64,000 nucleotides of DNA from Pardosa pseudoannulata (taxonomy: Eukaryota > Arthropoda > Arachnida > Araneae > Lycosidae): positions 10,897,314-10,961,313 of the forward strand of contig CM063509.1 of assembly GCA_032207245.1 (NCBI GenBank), given 5' to 3'. A program made the position numbers and the translations under genes. The notes under the pieces are model-generated. The model was not told the origin of the DNA. It made no database searches and saw nothing but the letters and a program-made list of their open reading frames with translations. This document shows positions 12,601-23,500 of the stretch, piece after piece. Position 1 is the stretch's first letter. Every line of letters begins with the position of its first letter.

Positions 12601-14606
12601 TAACGCTTCTCTCCTGCTCTTTGTCAGAATAAAAGTGTAGATGCAGTAAAGAGGTAAAAAAAAAAAAAAAATGAGAAAAGGGAAGAAATCTTTCAGATTA
12701 TCGTCAAAATTTAAATATATGTGAAAAAAAAAAATCGCTCTTTCCTTTATTTTTTTTTAATTTCCGAAAAAAATCTGTTTAACAATCTCTGTTTTTTGAA
12801 CAAACCCACAAAAATTTTCGTATTAGAATCATCCTTGAATGAGGAACTTTGTTCGTTACTTTTTGTAATTGGACCTTTAACAAATTTTGCTCCAAATCCG
12901 ATGCACCTCCGCCGTGCAGCAGCCACTTACGGTACTTATCAGTATGTTTCTGGAAACTTGCTCAAGGTCAGTTGTTGTGGACAGAAGAGCACTCCCTCCT
13001 CCTCTCCCCCCCTACAGCTATTCTTTGATGATTAGCCTACATCACCTTCGACTGCTCACCAATCAATGTCAAAGCCCCCCTTTCCTTTAACGGAAATTAC
13101 TATAAACTGTACGCTGGCGAAAGAAAACGAAAGGTAACTAACAAACTCTGCATAGCGGGATCGTTGTTACAAAAGATGGGAAAATGATTTTTGGAGCAAA
13201 AAAAAAAAAAAAATTTTTTTTTGTTTTGGAGCAGTCTGGCGTAATTGGCGCAGCTGTTCCACCCCTGCAATTCAAGAGAGTGTGGGGAATTTTAAACCTG
13301 TATTTTAATTTTTTAATAGTCGCTTTCATAAACTTCAAATGCATTTTTCCCAGAATGGTATTTTTAATAAAATGTTGACACTTAAAACGTGATTTCTCAA
13401 AAAGTTATTTATTAGAAATTTTATAAAAGCTTCTCCAGAAATAAATTTTTTAAGTGCAATTCTCTATGATAATATAAAAAATAAATCTAAAAATGTAAAA
13501 ACATTAATTAGTTTCTACGTTTAAAGAAAAAAATTCTCCGAACGTAGATGGATACCTTATAAGGGTTGATAATGAATCAGTAAATGCAAGAAATACTTTA
13601 AACTTTTTCACTTGGCCCAATAATAAAATTGAATTTATATTTTGATTCAAGTGAGTGATTAACTGCTTAGTAACTAATTTAGAGTTTGAAAATTTCTACT
13701 TTTGTTAATATTGGGGGTTAAACAATTCAATATGAGTTTGATAACGAATTGTAAAAGGAAAAAATAATTTATACACTTGGTCCAATGATAAGAATTGGTT
13801 TAACAGGCACTTTGCATCTGTAGTACCATGGCGATGATTTCCTAATATTTGTGATATGATTATTTAAAGGTTAGTTATATGATATTCCTACATAATCAAA
13901 CTGTTGGTATAAATAGATTAAGAAACTTATTGTCTGGGTTCATTTTGCAAAAGCACTAAATAGCAAGGCAAGCTTTAAAGATTTTAAAATATGTAAAATA
14001 ATACACGAAAGAGTGAAAAAATTCTGTCTCATATTGGCTTAATATAAGAGTTAAAGTATTAAAACAATTACTAACTAAATGGCATAGTATTATGCAACCC
14101 AGTGCTTGACCATTGATATTTTAAACTACAAATTAGTAATAAATTTAATGATTCTTTCAGAATGCTTAAATTAAGAAAATTCAACAACTTATTTTAAATT
14201 TATAAAAAAAGTTATCACTGACAATTTCATATGATCTAACAGCTTATCTGAAAAAAGTAAATCTATATTGTTATATTAACAGATTTATCATGATTCTACA
14301 CTGAATGATTTAGTTCTGAAGAAGTTATTGGACTGGACACCTACTTGCAATAAAAATGTGAAATTTACAAAGTTACTGACAAGCATTTTATCTGCATATG
14401 GGAATGAGGTAATTTCAACTGCTTCTCTGCTCAACAGTGTTCTCTAAATTATGTATAATATAAATCTTTTACGAACTTTTTTTTTTTTTTTCCAGTTTAC
14501 TGAGCACCAGATACAGCTGTGTGATGAAGTAGTAAAGAGCAACAAAACTATCATTAAAAAAGCTGCAGAAAATTTGTTAAAAAGAATAAAACAAGAAAGA
14601 GATTGA
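2466..14606 (+). CDS. FANCE: FANCE-like protein, C-terminal four exons (5' part not found)
   Basis: Four exons (2466-2541, 5203-5272, 14283-14408, 14496-14606) join in one frame to give about 126 residues ending at TGA 14604-14606. All junctions are GT..AG and the phases fit. The protein is all-helical and lysine-rich, with the segments LLTSILSAYGNE and then KTIIKKAAENLLKRI near the end. This resembles my recollection of the C-terminus of Fanconi anaemia group E protein, where an LLTxxLxxY helix is followed by a TFLKKSL-type helix. In vertebrates FANCE bridges the nuclear FA core complex to FANCD2 through its C-terminal helical repeats. Gene context supports the call, because FANCE neighbours FKBP5 and UHRF1BP1 in human 6p21.31. 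The 9-kb intron before the third exon is full of transposons. A polyadenylation signal AATAAA lies at 14628-14633. The gene assignment is an inference from a short alignment; another helical-repeat protein is possible. Confidence 0.55.
3221..4469. mobile_element. hAT-like element with internal microsatellite (copy 1)
   Basis: Ends are CAGGGTTCCCAC and GTGGAAACCCTG, inverted. Many TTAAGGA/TCCTTAA motifs lie just inside both ends, as in hAT subterminal binding sites. A second copy in reverse starts at 62881. No clear 8-bp target duplication remains. It contains a (TA)n(TG)n tract at 3554-3642 and an internal duplication at 3968-4231 that the other copy lacks. Confidence 0.7.
3554..3642. repeat. 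(TA)n(TG)n microsatellite
   Basis: A compound dinucleotide tract inside the hAT-like element; the second element copy has its counterpart at 63610-63680. Confidence 0.95.
4470..5202. other. Intron, no feature
   Basis: AT-rich intron sequence of the FANCE-like gene; nothing recognisable. Confidence 0.5.
5203..5272 (+). CDS. FANCE: FANCE-like exon B
   Basis: The acceptor TTTTTTAG ends at 5202 and the donor is GTAAGT at 5273. The 70-bp exon completes the split Lys codon and adds 23 residues, including IDSTFALLQCLIERK. It ends in phase 0. Confidence 0.55.
5581..6754 (+). mobile_element. Non-autonomous Helitron (copy 1), with a duplicated 5' part
   Basis: It starts TCCCCTATATAATAATAG after A5580 and ends CTAG before T6755, i.e. 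insertion between A and T as Helitrons do. A GC-rich palindrome (6728-6743, CCTGTCAT/ATGACGGG) stands 7 bp before CTAG, the standard 3' hairpin. A second 5'-like block begins near 6108 (TAATAATACCCTAAGTTATC), so this copy is composite. No Rep/helicase coding sequence is present. Confidence 0.85.
7157..7775. mobile_element. piggyBac-like MITE flanked by TTAA
   Basis: TTAA at 7157-7160 followed by CACTTTGTGTGCAGG is mirrored by GCATGCCAAGTG before TTAA 7772-7775. The ends are short imperfect inverted repeats. A large hairpin (7237-7287) lies inside. A short minus-strand open frame at 7282-7494 has no recognised domain. The class call rests on TTAA flanks only. Confidence 0.45.
7237..7287. other. 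20-bp-arm hairpin
   Basis: Arms 7237-7256 and 7268-7287 (ATTTAGTAGATTTGTGGTGG against its complement) pair at 19 of 20 positions around an 11-base loop. Confidence 0.8.
7880..8600 (-). repeat. Dispersed repeat, copy A (tRNA-like head relic)
   Basis: Shares long stretches with 10130-10460 and 11250-12060 (TAATGCAAAAACAAGTACCTAA-type block, then TCAAATCAGAAGTTTCTTC, TATCTGAGACAGTGG, GGCTAAAGACAT, ATTCTGAACAACTATG). In the best copy its minus strand carries a Pol III B-box. Confidence 0.6.
8601..9390. other. Intron, no clear feature
   Basis: An A-run (8740-8757) and otherwise ordinary AT-rich sequence; open frames here look like chance. Confidence 0.4.
10130..10460 (-). repeat. Dispersed repeat, copy B (partial)
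   Basis: Shares the block from AATGCAAAAACAAGTGCCTAA to the TTCAAATGAGATGCTTCTTC stretch with copies A and C. It lacks the tRNA-like end. Confidence 0.55.
11250..12060 (-). repeat. Dispersed repeat, copy C with tRNA-like end
   Basis: The longest copy. At 11998-12010 the minus strand reads GGGTTCGAATCCC, a perfect Pol III B-box in a T-arm context. An anticodon arm is not recognisable, so it is a SINE-like head and not a tRNA gene. Confidence 0.55.
13561..14282. other. Intron, no feature
   Basis: AT-rich intron end of the FANCE-like gene; nothing recognised. Confidence 0.5.
14283..14408 (+). CDS. FANCE: FANCE-like exon C
   Basis: The acceptor is AACAG and the donor GTAATT at 14409. The exon is 126 bp, exactly 42 codons in phase 0, and contains LKKLLDWTPTCNKN and LLTSILSAYGNE. 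This is the most FANCE-like stretch. Confidence 0.6.
14496..14606 (+). CDS. FANCE: FANCE-like terminal exon
   Basis: A polypyrimidine run and TCCAG precede 14496. The 36 codons end at TGA 14604-14606. The tail is a basic helix (NKTIIKKAAENLLKRIKQ). Confidence 0.6.
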   Translation, partial: FTEHQIQLCDEVVKSNKTIIKKAAENLLKRIKQERD

Positions 14607-14627
14607 ATTTTCTATGTAATATATTTG

Positions 14628-14633
14628 AATAAA
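14628..14633 (+). terminator. Polyadenylation signal of the FANCE-like gene
   Basis: A canonical AATAAA lies 22 bp after the stop codon. It sits inside the 129-bp gap to the oppositely oriented FKBP stop codon, so the two 3' UTRs probably meet or overlap. Confidence 0.55.
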
Positions 14634-14735
14634 GTACAAACAATTTTTAGAGACAAAAATTACATTTCCAAATCAAATATACACAAATGAGAATGAGTCT
14701 ATGATGAATGCTATTATTACTAGGAATTAATGCTC

Positions 14736-14840
14736 TCAAACTTTAACACTTTCAGCAGCTGCTTGTTTTTCATCATCAGTTTCCATCTTTTCAATATGCC
14801 CATTTTCTTGAGTACAGTTATCAGTTGATGGTTTTTCATC
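14736..14840 (-). CDS. FKBP4: FKBP terminal exon (residues 421-454)
   Basis: The acceptor is TTTTCAG. The 34 acidic, low-complexity residues ([14 protein letters not shown]) end at TGA 14738-14736. No AATAAA was found on this strand before the neighbouring gene's coding region. Confidence 0.88.
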   Translation of the reverse strand, partial: DEKPSTDNCTQENGHIEKMETDDEKQAAAESVKV

Positions 14841-17523
14841 CTGAAAATAATTCAATGAGATTAAAAACAAGGGCACTATCTTAGTAAATATTGGCCACAA
14901 AATTCAGAAGAAAAAAAGTACTCATATTTCTCCTATAAAATTTCCTAAGTCATCCCAGTACATCTTTTTTCATAGAAGCTGTGACCCTATTTGGGTGAAG
15001 TTTGTCATTTTGCATTTATATAAGTAAAATGTATAGCTTTAGGTACATGATTAACAATTTTTACGTCTGGATGCACCTCATGGTTTCACCAGCCTTTCAA
15101 TTAGTTTGATAACCTAAATTATTATAAATGAATGATGTAACTGAAAATCCTCTATATAATAACAGCCTAAATTGTCTGCTTGTCCTCGAATTTTTAAAGC
15201 GGTTGGACCTGGAATGGATAGAGGCATCCATATGGGATTCTTGATGAGTTAGGGTTAGCAAAATTCAAAGCGAGTAAAGTTTAAAACGAATAACTTTTAG
15301 TTTATAATTAAAAAATGGAACATTTATTAAATATAAAAGGAGAAATGGTTCTCCAAACAGTCGTTCCAATAGTTAGGGATGCAGCATGTTTATTTCGATT
15401 GCTTTTGCACGTTAAGTTTGAAACAGTCTTTTAGCAGTGAACCGGAATGACTTATAATCGGGATCTTCAATATCAAAGATTTCTTTGATTCAATCAATGT
15501 ACATTGAACTATAGGGGGCATTCAAACAGTCTCATTGTTGATCACCGTATCACTATTGAGCTCGCTCGCTGGCTGTTTAGGATTTAACTGTACCCCTCGC
15601 TATTTGACATTGCTGTCCGAGTATAACTGTTGAACTTCGGCATATTTAGGATAATTTTTCCCGAACACACATCTTTGAACCAATTACATTCCACGGTGGT
15701 CAACTATCTAAATGAATTCAATGTGATTCTAAACTGCATTCACAATTTCGGGTGACTTTAGAGGAGTATGAAGACAAACAAATTGAGCGTGTACCAGATA
15801 ATTCTCAGCCAAAAAAATAAAAAAAAATTTTAATTGCGTCATAGGGTACTTTACAATTCTGGAAAATTAAAAATGTTCTGATTCCTTCATATGTCGGGCT
15901 ATATGCTAGTAATGAAATGTTTTTCTTAAAATTGAATCTAAATTTAATTAGTGAAATTTTGGCAAATTCTTCAATACTTCCCTTATATTTATTATTGAGT
16001 ACTCTGACATTTGCTCACCCTGTAGTACACATATAGAAATTAAGACAATTTTGTATAGTACTTACCTTATTGTCCCCAGCCATCTTCTTAAACATTGCTT
16101 GGTATAACTTCTTTTCATTTTGCAGTTCTCTTTTTAGATGTTCATTACAAATATAGATATTTTTCTGGGCTGCTTTGTTAGATGAATCAGTTTCCAAAGC
16201 TTGTGTAAAGTAATCCTTAGCAACTTCATAATCTTTAAGAGCCAAGTGAGCCTTAATAAGAGGAGGAGAGAATTTAAAAGTTAGAGAAAAATGAATACTA
16301 GTATCTGTTAGTTATGTACATTTTATCAAGCTTAACTGTCTTATACATTTTTACATTCAAAATTATTTGACTTATATAGGACAAGATTTTGTAATAAATA
16401 AGACCTTCAAATATTTCTTCCATAAAATTATTAAATATTAGAAAGGTATTTAATAAAACTAGGCTACAAATCTAACATTAATCCTACATAATTTAAATAG
16501 TATATACAGTGAAACCCCTCTGAACCTCACCATACAGAGATTATTTGGGCGCTCAGAGGGGATGGCTGCTTTGAAGGGATTTATTTACTATAAGATAATT
16601 GCTATAATGTGTAATATAAACAAGTCTGACATATATTCCTTATTTACAATGAAATTTAAAACTTAACTGAAGAGAAAATAGTACTTTATTTCATGCTTTC
16701 TTACATTTTTATTAAAAAAGGCTACCAATTGGGTCTGTTTTAAGTTTTTACCTTTCTTCATAACAACAACAATTTCAAGTTTGTTTCTTACTTTAAAGCA
16801 GACCTTTAACCGATTCATTTGCAGCCGCTTTGGAGTTTTCGATAATTTCATCGATTTTTCCTAAAGTTGCTTGTGTTAAAAGTTTAGTTTGCTCTCCACT
16901 ACAAATATTGTGAAGTAACAAAAGAGATAACCGATTTAATCTTTCTAAGGGGGAGGGGGAACAGTGGGAATGGACTTTGCAAGTTATTCCTAGGTCTTAT
17001 ATCCAACCATAAACCTGACCTTGAGTTTTTCCGCTCAAAATTAAAGCATAGAATGAGTAGAAATTTCTGAAAAATGAGATTGGCGATCCCACTCGGTGGC
17101 CAGTTACAGGGGGTTGGGTGGCTGCTGATACATGTTATTTTACCATTAGGTTTATGAGTTGAAAAATTTGCTGTTTAGAAGGATTGCTGCTTGGAGAAGT
17201 TTTACTGTACATAAATTATAACCATAATTTTAATTAATTTAAAGGGAAAACAGTTTTTTTTCCCAGCTTTGAAAAGGCAGGAAAACAGCTGAATAGATAA
17301 TAGCTTTTATATAATTCCTCATTCAAAACTATGGTATTTAAGTCAACTATCCTCATAAGAGGGAAAAAAAAAAAAAAAAGACTATTACACATTTACTGAA
17401 TCAAACTAAAATTGGTATAGCCATTGTAAAACAAATTTAGGTACTAGGAAAATTGAGAAATTTCTCTCATACACACATATGTTAATACAGCTCTTTGATT
17501 ATTTGGAGAAACTTGCTATTTCT

Positions 17524-17585
<62 letters not shown>

Positions 17586-20500
17586 TGTGTGTGTTATCAA
17601 CAAAGTGCACTTCTAGTACACTTAGTTAAAAAAAAAAGAATCATACACATTTGAGACATTGAAATTATCCACATTTTACACAAAGTGGTTTTGATTAACC
17701 CTTTGTATCACAGCAACTCTGATTTGAAAGATATTTACTCAGTAGGCTACAATGCATCATCTGAAGTATGTAAAAGAAATTTAAAAACTTTATAGCATAC
17801 AAAATAAAAATTTAAAATCAAAAGAGTATCCACAAAAAACAAAACTATTTCTTACAAAAATTTTAAATTTCTCTAAATAAAAATTGTCTTTCCATAATAA
17901 ATTTGAACTGACCTTTATAAAAATACTACTTCCAAGTTTTCGTTGGTCTTTTCAAAATTAACTAATCAAAAGTTTTTATTTTGAAAATAATATAAAATTG
18001 ATCAAATGATAAAAGAACTTTGGTATGAAATGTAAAAAAAAAAGTTTAACTACCTATTCACAATACATATATACAAACCAGAATTTGATATTTCGCACAA
18101 ATTACTTGCTTTATCATGTCAATATTTTTATAGCCACTCCATTAAACCACCAATAATTTCAGATAGATAAATTTTACTAACGTAAATTTAAAAATGTCTA
18201 ATTTCATAAAAAATTTCAACTTATTTAACATTTATACACAGTATTATTTTCATCTTAAATTACTTTTTTTTTTTTTGCATAATATGTAATTTTTTATAAT
18301 TTTAGCTTAGTACTTCATTAATTACCAAATTCTGATTTCTACAAAACAGGCCTGTTCAACCCAAATGATTGTGGGCTGCATTAGAAATTTTATTTTGGTA
18401 AGCCAATGTATACATGTTTTTAAGTAAAAAATTTATAACACTATTAACATTCATAAAAAAAAAAAAAAAAAAAAACGAACGGTTAACCTTTCCTGCAAAA
18501 TTTTGCAGGAAGGGTCACACGTGGCTTGCAGTTTGATCACATACTGGTCTACAATTAAATTTAGAAAATGCTTGATACAACAAAAAGGTAATGCTTATTT
18601 AGCAATAGTGAGCTATTTATATAACTTGATTTCCTTTAAATTATGTATTTCAAATTACTCTAATTTCCTGCCTATAATCCACAGATTATACGTTAAATTA
18701 AAAAAAAATTTCTTCTAATATATATTATACGCCACTGCAGATTATCTGCTGTTAAAAATTATTTTTATAATAAAATTTACAAATATCTTTCTAAAGAACA
18801 ATAGATGGTAGCACCTGCTCATATTTAGTCTTTTTTTTTTTTTTTTTAATTTTATCAGGATAAAAATCATTTTCAGTGAAGGACACATCAATTTGAATAA
18901 AAGTTCCTGATTAAATTAATATTTTCCATTTTGCATATTTATTTCTATCAAGAAATAATGCTTGTATAATCTTGAATGGAGGCTTAACTACCAGTTTAAA
19001 ATTTTAACACAGATCACAAATAACCATATTACATTAAAATAAAAAGTTGCATTTTAAGAATTTTAAATATTAAAATCTTTATTTAAATATGCGTTCAAAC
19101 ATTTTATTTGTATCGTTCTTTCTGTACCAATTAATGTAAATTTTTAGAATATATTCTTACTAAGTCTATCCAAATTTTCACTTTGTTAATTTTTTTTAAT
19201 TTAAAGAAAATGTTATTATTAAGAAAAAGGAGTTTAAATATTGAATTTTTTAACACTAGAAGATAAAACACTTTTTATTCTACATGCCTTGAATCAAATG
19301 AAATTAAAGTGGAAATTTAATCTGTGGATTATAGACAGGAAATTAGGGTATATAGACAGCATCCCCTATATAATAATAGATTAAGGTGTCTGTCGGCAAA
19401 TTTTTGAAGCGGTTGTACCTGGAATGGATACAGGCATCCATATTGAATTTTTTATGAGTTAGGGTTAGCAAAATTCAAAGCGAGTTCAAAATCTAAGCCA
19501 TCTCCCCTTTTTTAGCGTTTAATGCTATTATTTCAAGCCTTATACTCTCCCCGTTAAAAGCAGGCGATTAAATTTATCATTTTCGATACCATTCATATAT
19601 ACCACCAAATAATCACTGTCAATATTAAAACCTCTGCTCTCCATCCTATCATGTAATATGACAAGATAAACTAAAGCTGGCAACTAACATACGGTCAGTA
19701 AATGGAAAGAGTTCTCACCAGTTCATGTTTAAAGTAAAATCAAATAAATTTTTATACTAAAATCATTCTTAATAGGATGACAAAGGCGGAGCGTAATATT
19801 TAAATTTATATACTCTTTTAGTTTAATTGTCATATGCTTTAATAAGGACCTCTTTCATGTGAAAGCGTGGCGTGATGGTTAAAGTGCCTGCCCGTTTCAT
19901 TTTCGTAACAGTTGAGTTGTCCCCGGCGCAACCAAGTTTTTCTGTATGTCTAATTCATTTTATATTTTTTGCTTTTACTTTTAAATTCCTTTTCTTAAAG
20001 CTGTTTTATTATTTTTAAAGTTCTTTTATTATTTTTAACAATATTTTAATTTAATTTTCTATATTCTTCTTTTTTTATTTTTTTTTGCTTGAATTTTAAA
20101 TTGTTAAATTTCATTTTTGTTACTTTTTGTCGTTTTAAGTTTATAAAATTAATTTTTGCTAAGAAATGAGCTTTAGAATGTTTGCTTCATTTCTAATATT
20201 TTATTTACATTTTGACAATTTTTAAAATTAATTTTTATTTTTACTTAATTTTTTTTTATTTTCATCTTTTTTTTAAGTTTTTAAAATTAATGCTTTCTAT
20301 TATAAACTTTATACCTCAAGCTCTCTATAATGGGAAGTAAACAGACTGGTTTTTAAAAATAAATCATTGTTTAAAAAAAATGTTATTCAATATAATAATG
20401 TAGAAACTTACATTTTTCTATCAAAGAATATTCAAAAGTTTAAATTTTACTATTCCTCTCAAAAGTATACAGCAATATTTAATAATTATTTCACTTAGTA

Positions 20501-23500
20501 AAGAGTAAAAAAGAATTGCTGAATATTCTTTGAATTACTCAAATTTTTAAAATCATCACAAAAGGATGGTGGAATGAAAGGGAAATATTTTTATTATAAA
20601 TATGACCTTTTTTTTAGTTAATATATTAGTGAATAGATGGCGCCAACGAACCAAGTATATTTTTTCCTGATACTGTGGCGCCGAAATTTGAATGTAAAGA
20701 GAATGTGGTAGAACAGACTCAATGATTTATTTTTAGTTTAAAAATCGTTTGCAGTTTGTTACAAGTTTATCGTTTGCATATTTTGGTTTTTGATATAAAG
20801 TTTTGATAAAAATTAGTATGGAATTAAAAGTTGTTGTTCTAATAAGACTGGAAAATGTTTCGTTTCTTTTAATTGGATTATTATGCCTGATTAGGGGATA
20901 AGAATATAATATAGCTCAAACTAAGTGTATAACTAATTTAATATCGTAGTAATACGCGATAAGATATTCATTTTGAACTCTTGGTCAATCAGGGTTAGGA
21001 AAATTCAAAGTGAGTAAAGTTTTATACGAATAATTTTTAGTCAGTCTGATTGTAAAATGGAACAACATTTATCCCCTATACAATAATAGCCTAAGTTGTC
21101 TGTCCGCGAATTTATGAAGCAGTTGTACCTGGAATACATACAGGCATCCATATTGGATTTTTTATGAAATAGGGTTAGTGAAATTTAAAGCGAGTTCGAA
21201 ATCCACCTCATCCCCTACTTTTCGAACATTTAATGCTATTATTTCAAGCCTTATTCTATACTAAATTCATTATAATAGGATGGCGAGGGCGGAGTGCAAT
21301 ATTTAAATTTCTGGACTGTTTTTACTTGACCTTTATATATTCTAACCATTTCCTTCACCACGTGTAAGCTGGCATATGGGGTAGAGTGTCTGCCCATTTG
21401 ATCGTCGTACTTCTCAGATTGATGGTTCTGCCCCCGACGTAACAGAATTTTTCTAAATGTCTAATTAATTTAATAATTTCTGCTTTTTCTTTTGAATTCT
21501 TATTCCTAAAGTTGTTTTATTATTTTTAAATTTTTACAATTTTTCAAATTTTTATGATTTTTTTTATTAAATTCACGTATTACTATTATATCAAGCTCCA
21601 TTTTAAGAGCAGGTGATTAAATGTATCGATTTATCACATAATAAATAGGTAAAAATAAAAAAAGTTTCTAGCATTATGACATCATTCCTTTAATCATCTC
21701 ATTTAATCATTTATTTTAGATTATTTAAATATCTTCTGCATTATTTCCATACGTTTTATCACTAAACTTAGATATTACGTAAATAATTTTTTTAAGGTAA
21801 TATTTTGTTGTAAAATAATTCTCAGCCAAACAACAAACCATTTTTTTACCTGCCTTAAAGGGTACTTTACAATTCTGGAATATTGAAAATTTTATTGATC
21901 CCGTCATATGACGGGCTATATGCTAGTATTTAATACTAGAACGACAGTATTTTCTGCTATATACCTAGAAAGACGAGGAGTGGTCATGTTTACCATTCTT
22001 TTTAAATGTCCCCAAGCCACACCTTTATCATGACTTGTTTTTTAAACATATAATAGTAATTAAATTTAATATTACCACATCAATTTCCCATTTGGTTTCA
22101 TTATATTATATATTTTATGCTCATGACAATACAATGTATACATAACAGACATGCCAATATTCAAGCACTTGTGTCAGGAACAACAGTGCAGTTTGAAGTT
22201 TTAACATGCTAATTACAGATTATACATAAGAATACATCTTATTGATGTATAAATTAAAATTTAAAAAATTTAAACAGTAGTAAATTGTAGAAGGTAAATT
22301 AAAAATTAAAATTTATGTACTAAAATAAGTAAGAGTAGCTTTTTTTTTTTTTTAGCTTTAACAACTTATTTTTCAGAACAGTATTTCTTGTAGCAACATT
22401 GACTCTGATTAAAATATTTACATTTTTCTATCATCAGGGACTCTAAAGTTTGTCTATTCAAATTTGACCTAAATACAATTTGGTTTTTCAGCACAGTACT
22501 GAAAACTCTTTAATATGCAGCATTACTATGTAGAAAGAGTAATATTCAGCAGTATTTTTTACAAAACTCTGTATTTTTAATTGCTGAATCATAATCTGTT
22601 AGCTGCTCAAAAGTTTTGTTATTTTCCAGAGCAATCTGGAAGAGTTTCCGGAGTTATTAATTTTTCTCATTTATCTGGAGCAACTCCAGAGAATCCACAG
22701 CAGTTGGCATGTCTGACATAATCTATTATTAGCAAAATCCTACGAAATAAAACTCATTCATATGAAATTTTTCTAGTCATACAAATTTAAATCAATATCA
22801 CATTTGGTAAATGATTTTAAAAATATATATACAGTTAAAAACAAGTATTGCATTATTTTTACTTACATCATTTCTTTTTACTGCTAAAAAATGCTTAAGT
22901 TTATCACATTGTAGAGGAACCACAAACTAACTTTTTGCAAGAGCAGAACTCATAGCTAGATGGGAGAGGTAATTTTCACCCCAAAACTATTTTGCATTTT
23001 CCTTTTTTTTAAGATAGTAATAACAGAAATAATATAATACTCATTAAAATATATTTACAAAATATATCCTCAAAAATATTTTTATAAAAATTTATATTAT
23101 TTCTGTTATTTTTATCTGAAAAAATAAATAAATCGGTTAAGATAACACAAAACAATTTTTGGGTTAAAATGACTCATCTGCGATTCTAGTGTTAAATGGG
23201 CCATAAATTTGACATTCTTTGTTTTCTGCTTGAAACAGGCATGCAAAAATACTGGCAGTTGTATTGTTTAAGCATTATAAAAAAGTTCTATCATGCAACA
23301 TACTGCATATTTTAAAATGGTACAATGAGTATTTTTCGTTAAATTTTTCTAAAACTATTTAATAAATACTTCAACCCAAACAAAATTTAAATCTGAATTT
23401 ATTTGGTTTTTAAGGCATGTATTGTAAATTTGCAAAATGCTTTACATAGAAATAGTTACTCATCTACCATTATCTTTTCACTTGCTTTATAAGAAAGTGA

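Larger units (their letters stand above)
9677..13267. mobile_element. hAT-like 3.6-kb element nested in the MITE
   Basis: It begins CAGTGGTGGAACAGC and ends GCTGTTCCACCCCTG, good hAT-type inverted ends. CAATTC lies directly outside both ends (9671-9676 and 13268-13273), a 6-bp rather than 8-bp direct repeat. The motif TTTTGGAGCA recurs several times within about 130 bp of the left end and twice near the right end. The interior has no recognisable transposase; two copies of the dispersed repeat occupy part of it. Confidence 0.72.
9391..13560 (-). mobile_element. MITE copy in reverse orientation, split by a 3.6-kb insertion
   Basis: 9391-9670 is the reverse complement of the right half of the intact copy at 51322-52204, and 13268-13560 matches its left half. 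Outer ends read TAAAGTATCC and GGATACCTTA, so a TA target fits better than TTAA. The hAT-like element 9677-13267 sits in the middle. Confidence 0.75.

Noticed and set aside
12434..13090. Several open frames of 60-100 codons inside the hAT-like element
   Set aside because: They overlap each other in different frames, show no transposase motif and start in low-complexity A-runs.
18503..18718. 71-codon open frame in FKBP intron 5
   Set aside because: No domain, AT-driven composition, and it overlaps a palindrome in probable transposon debris.
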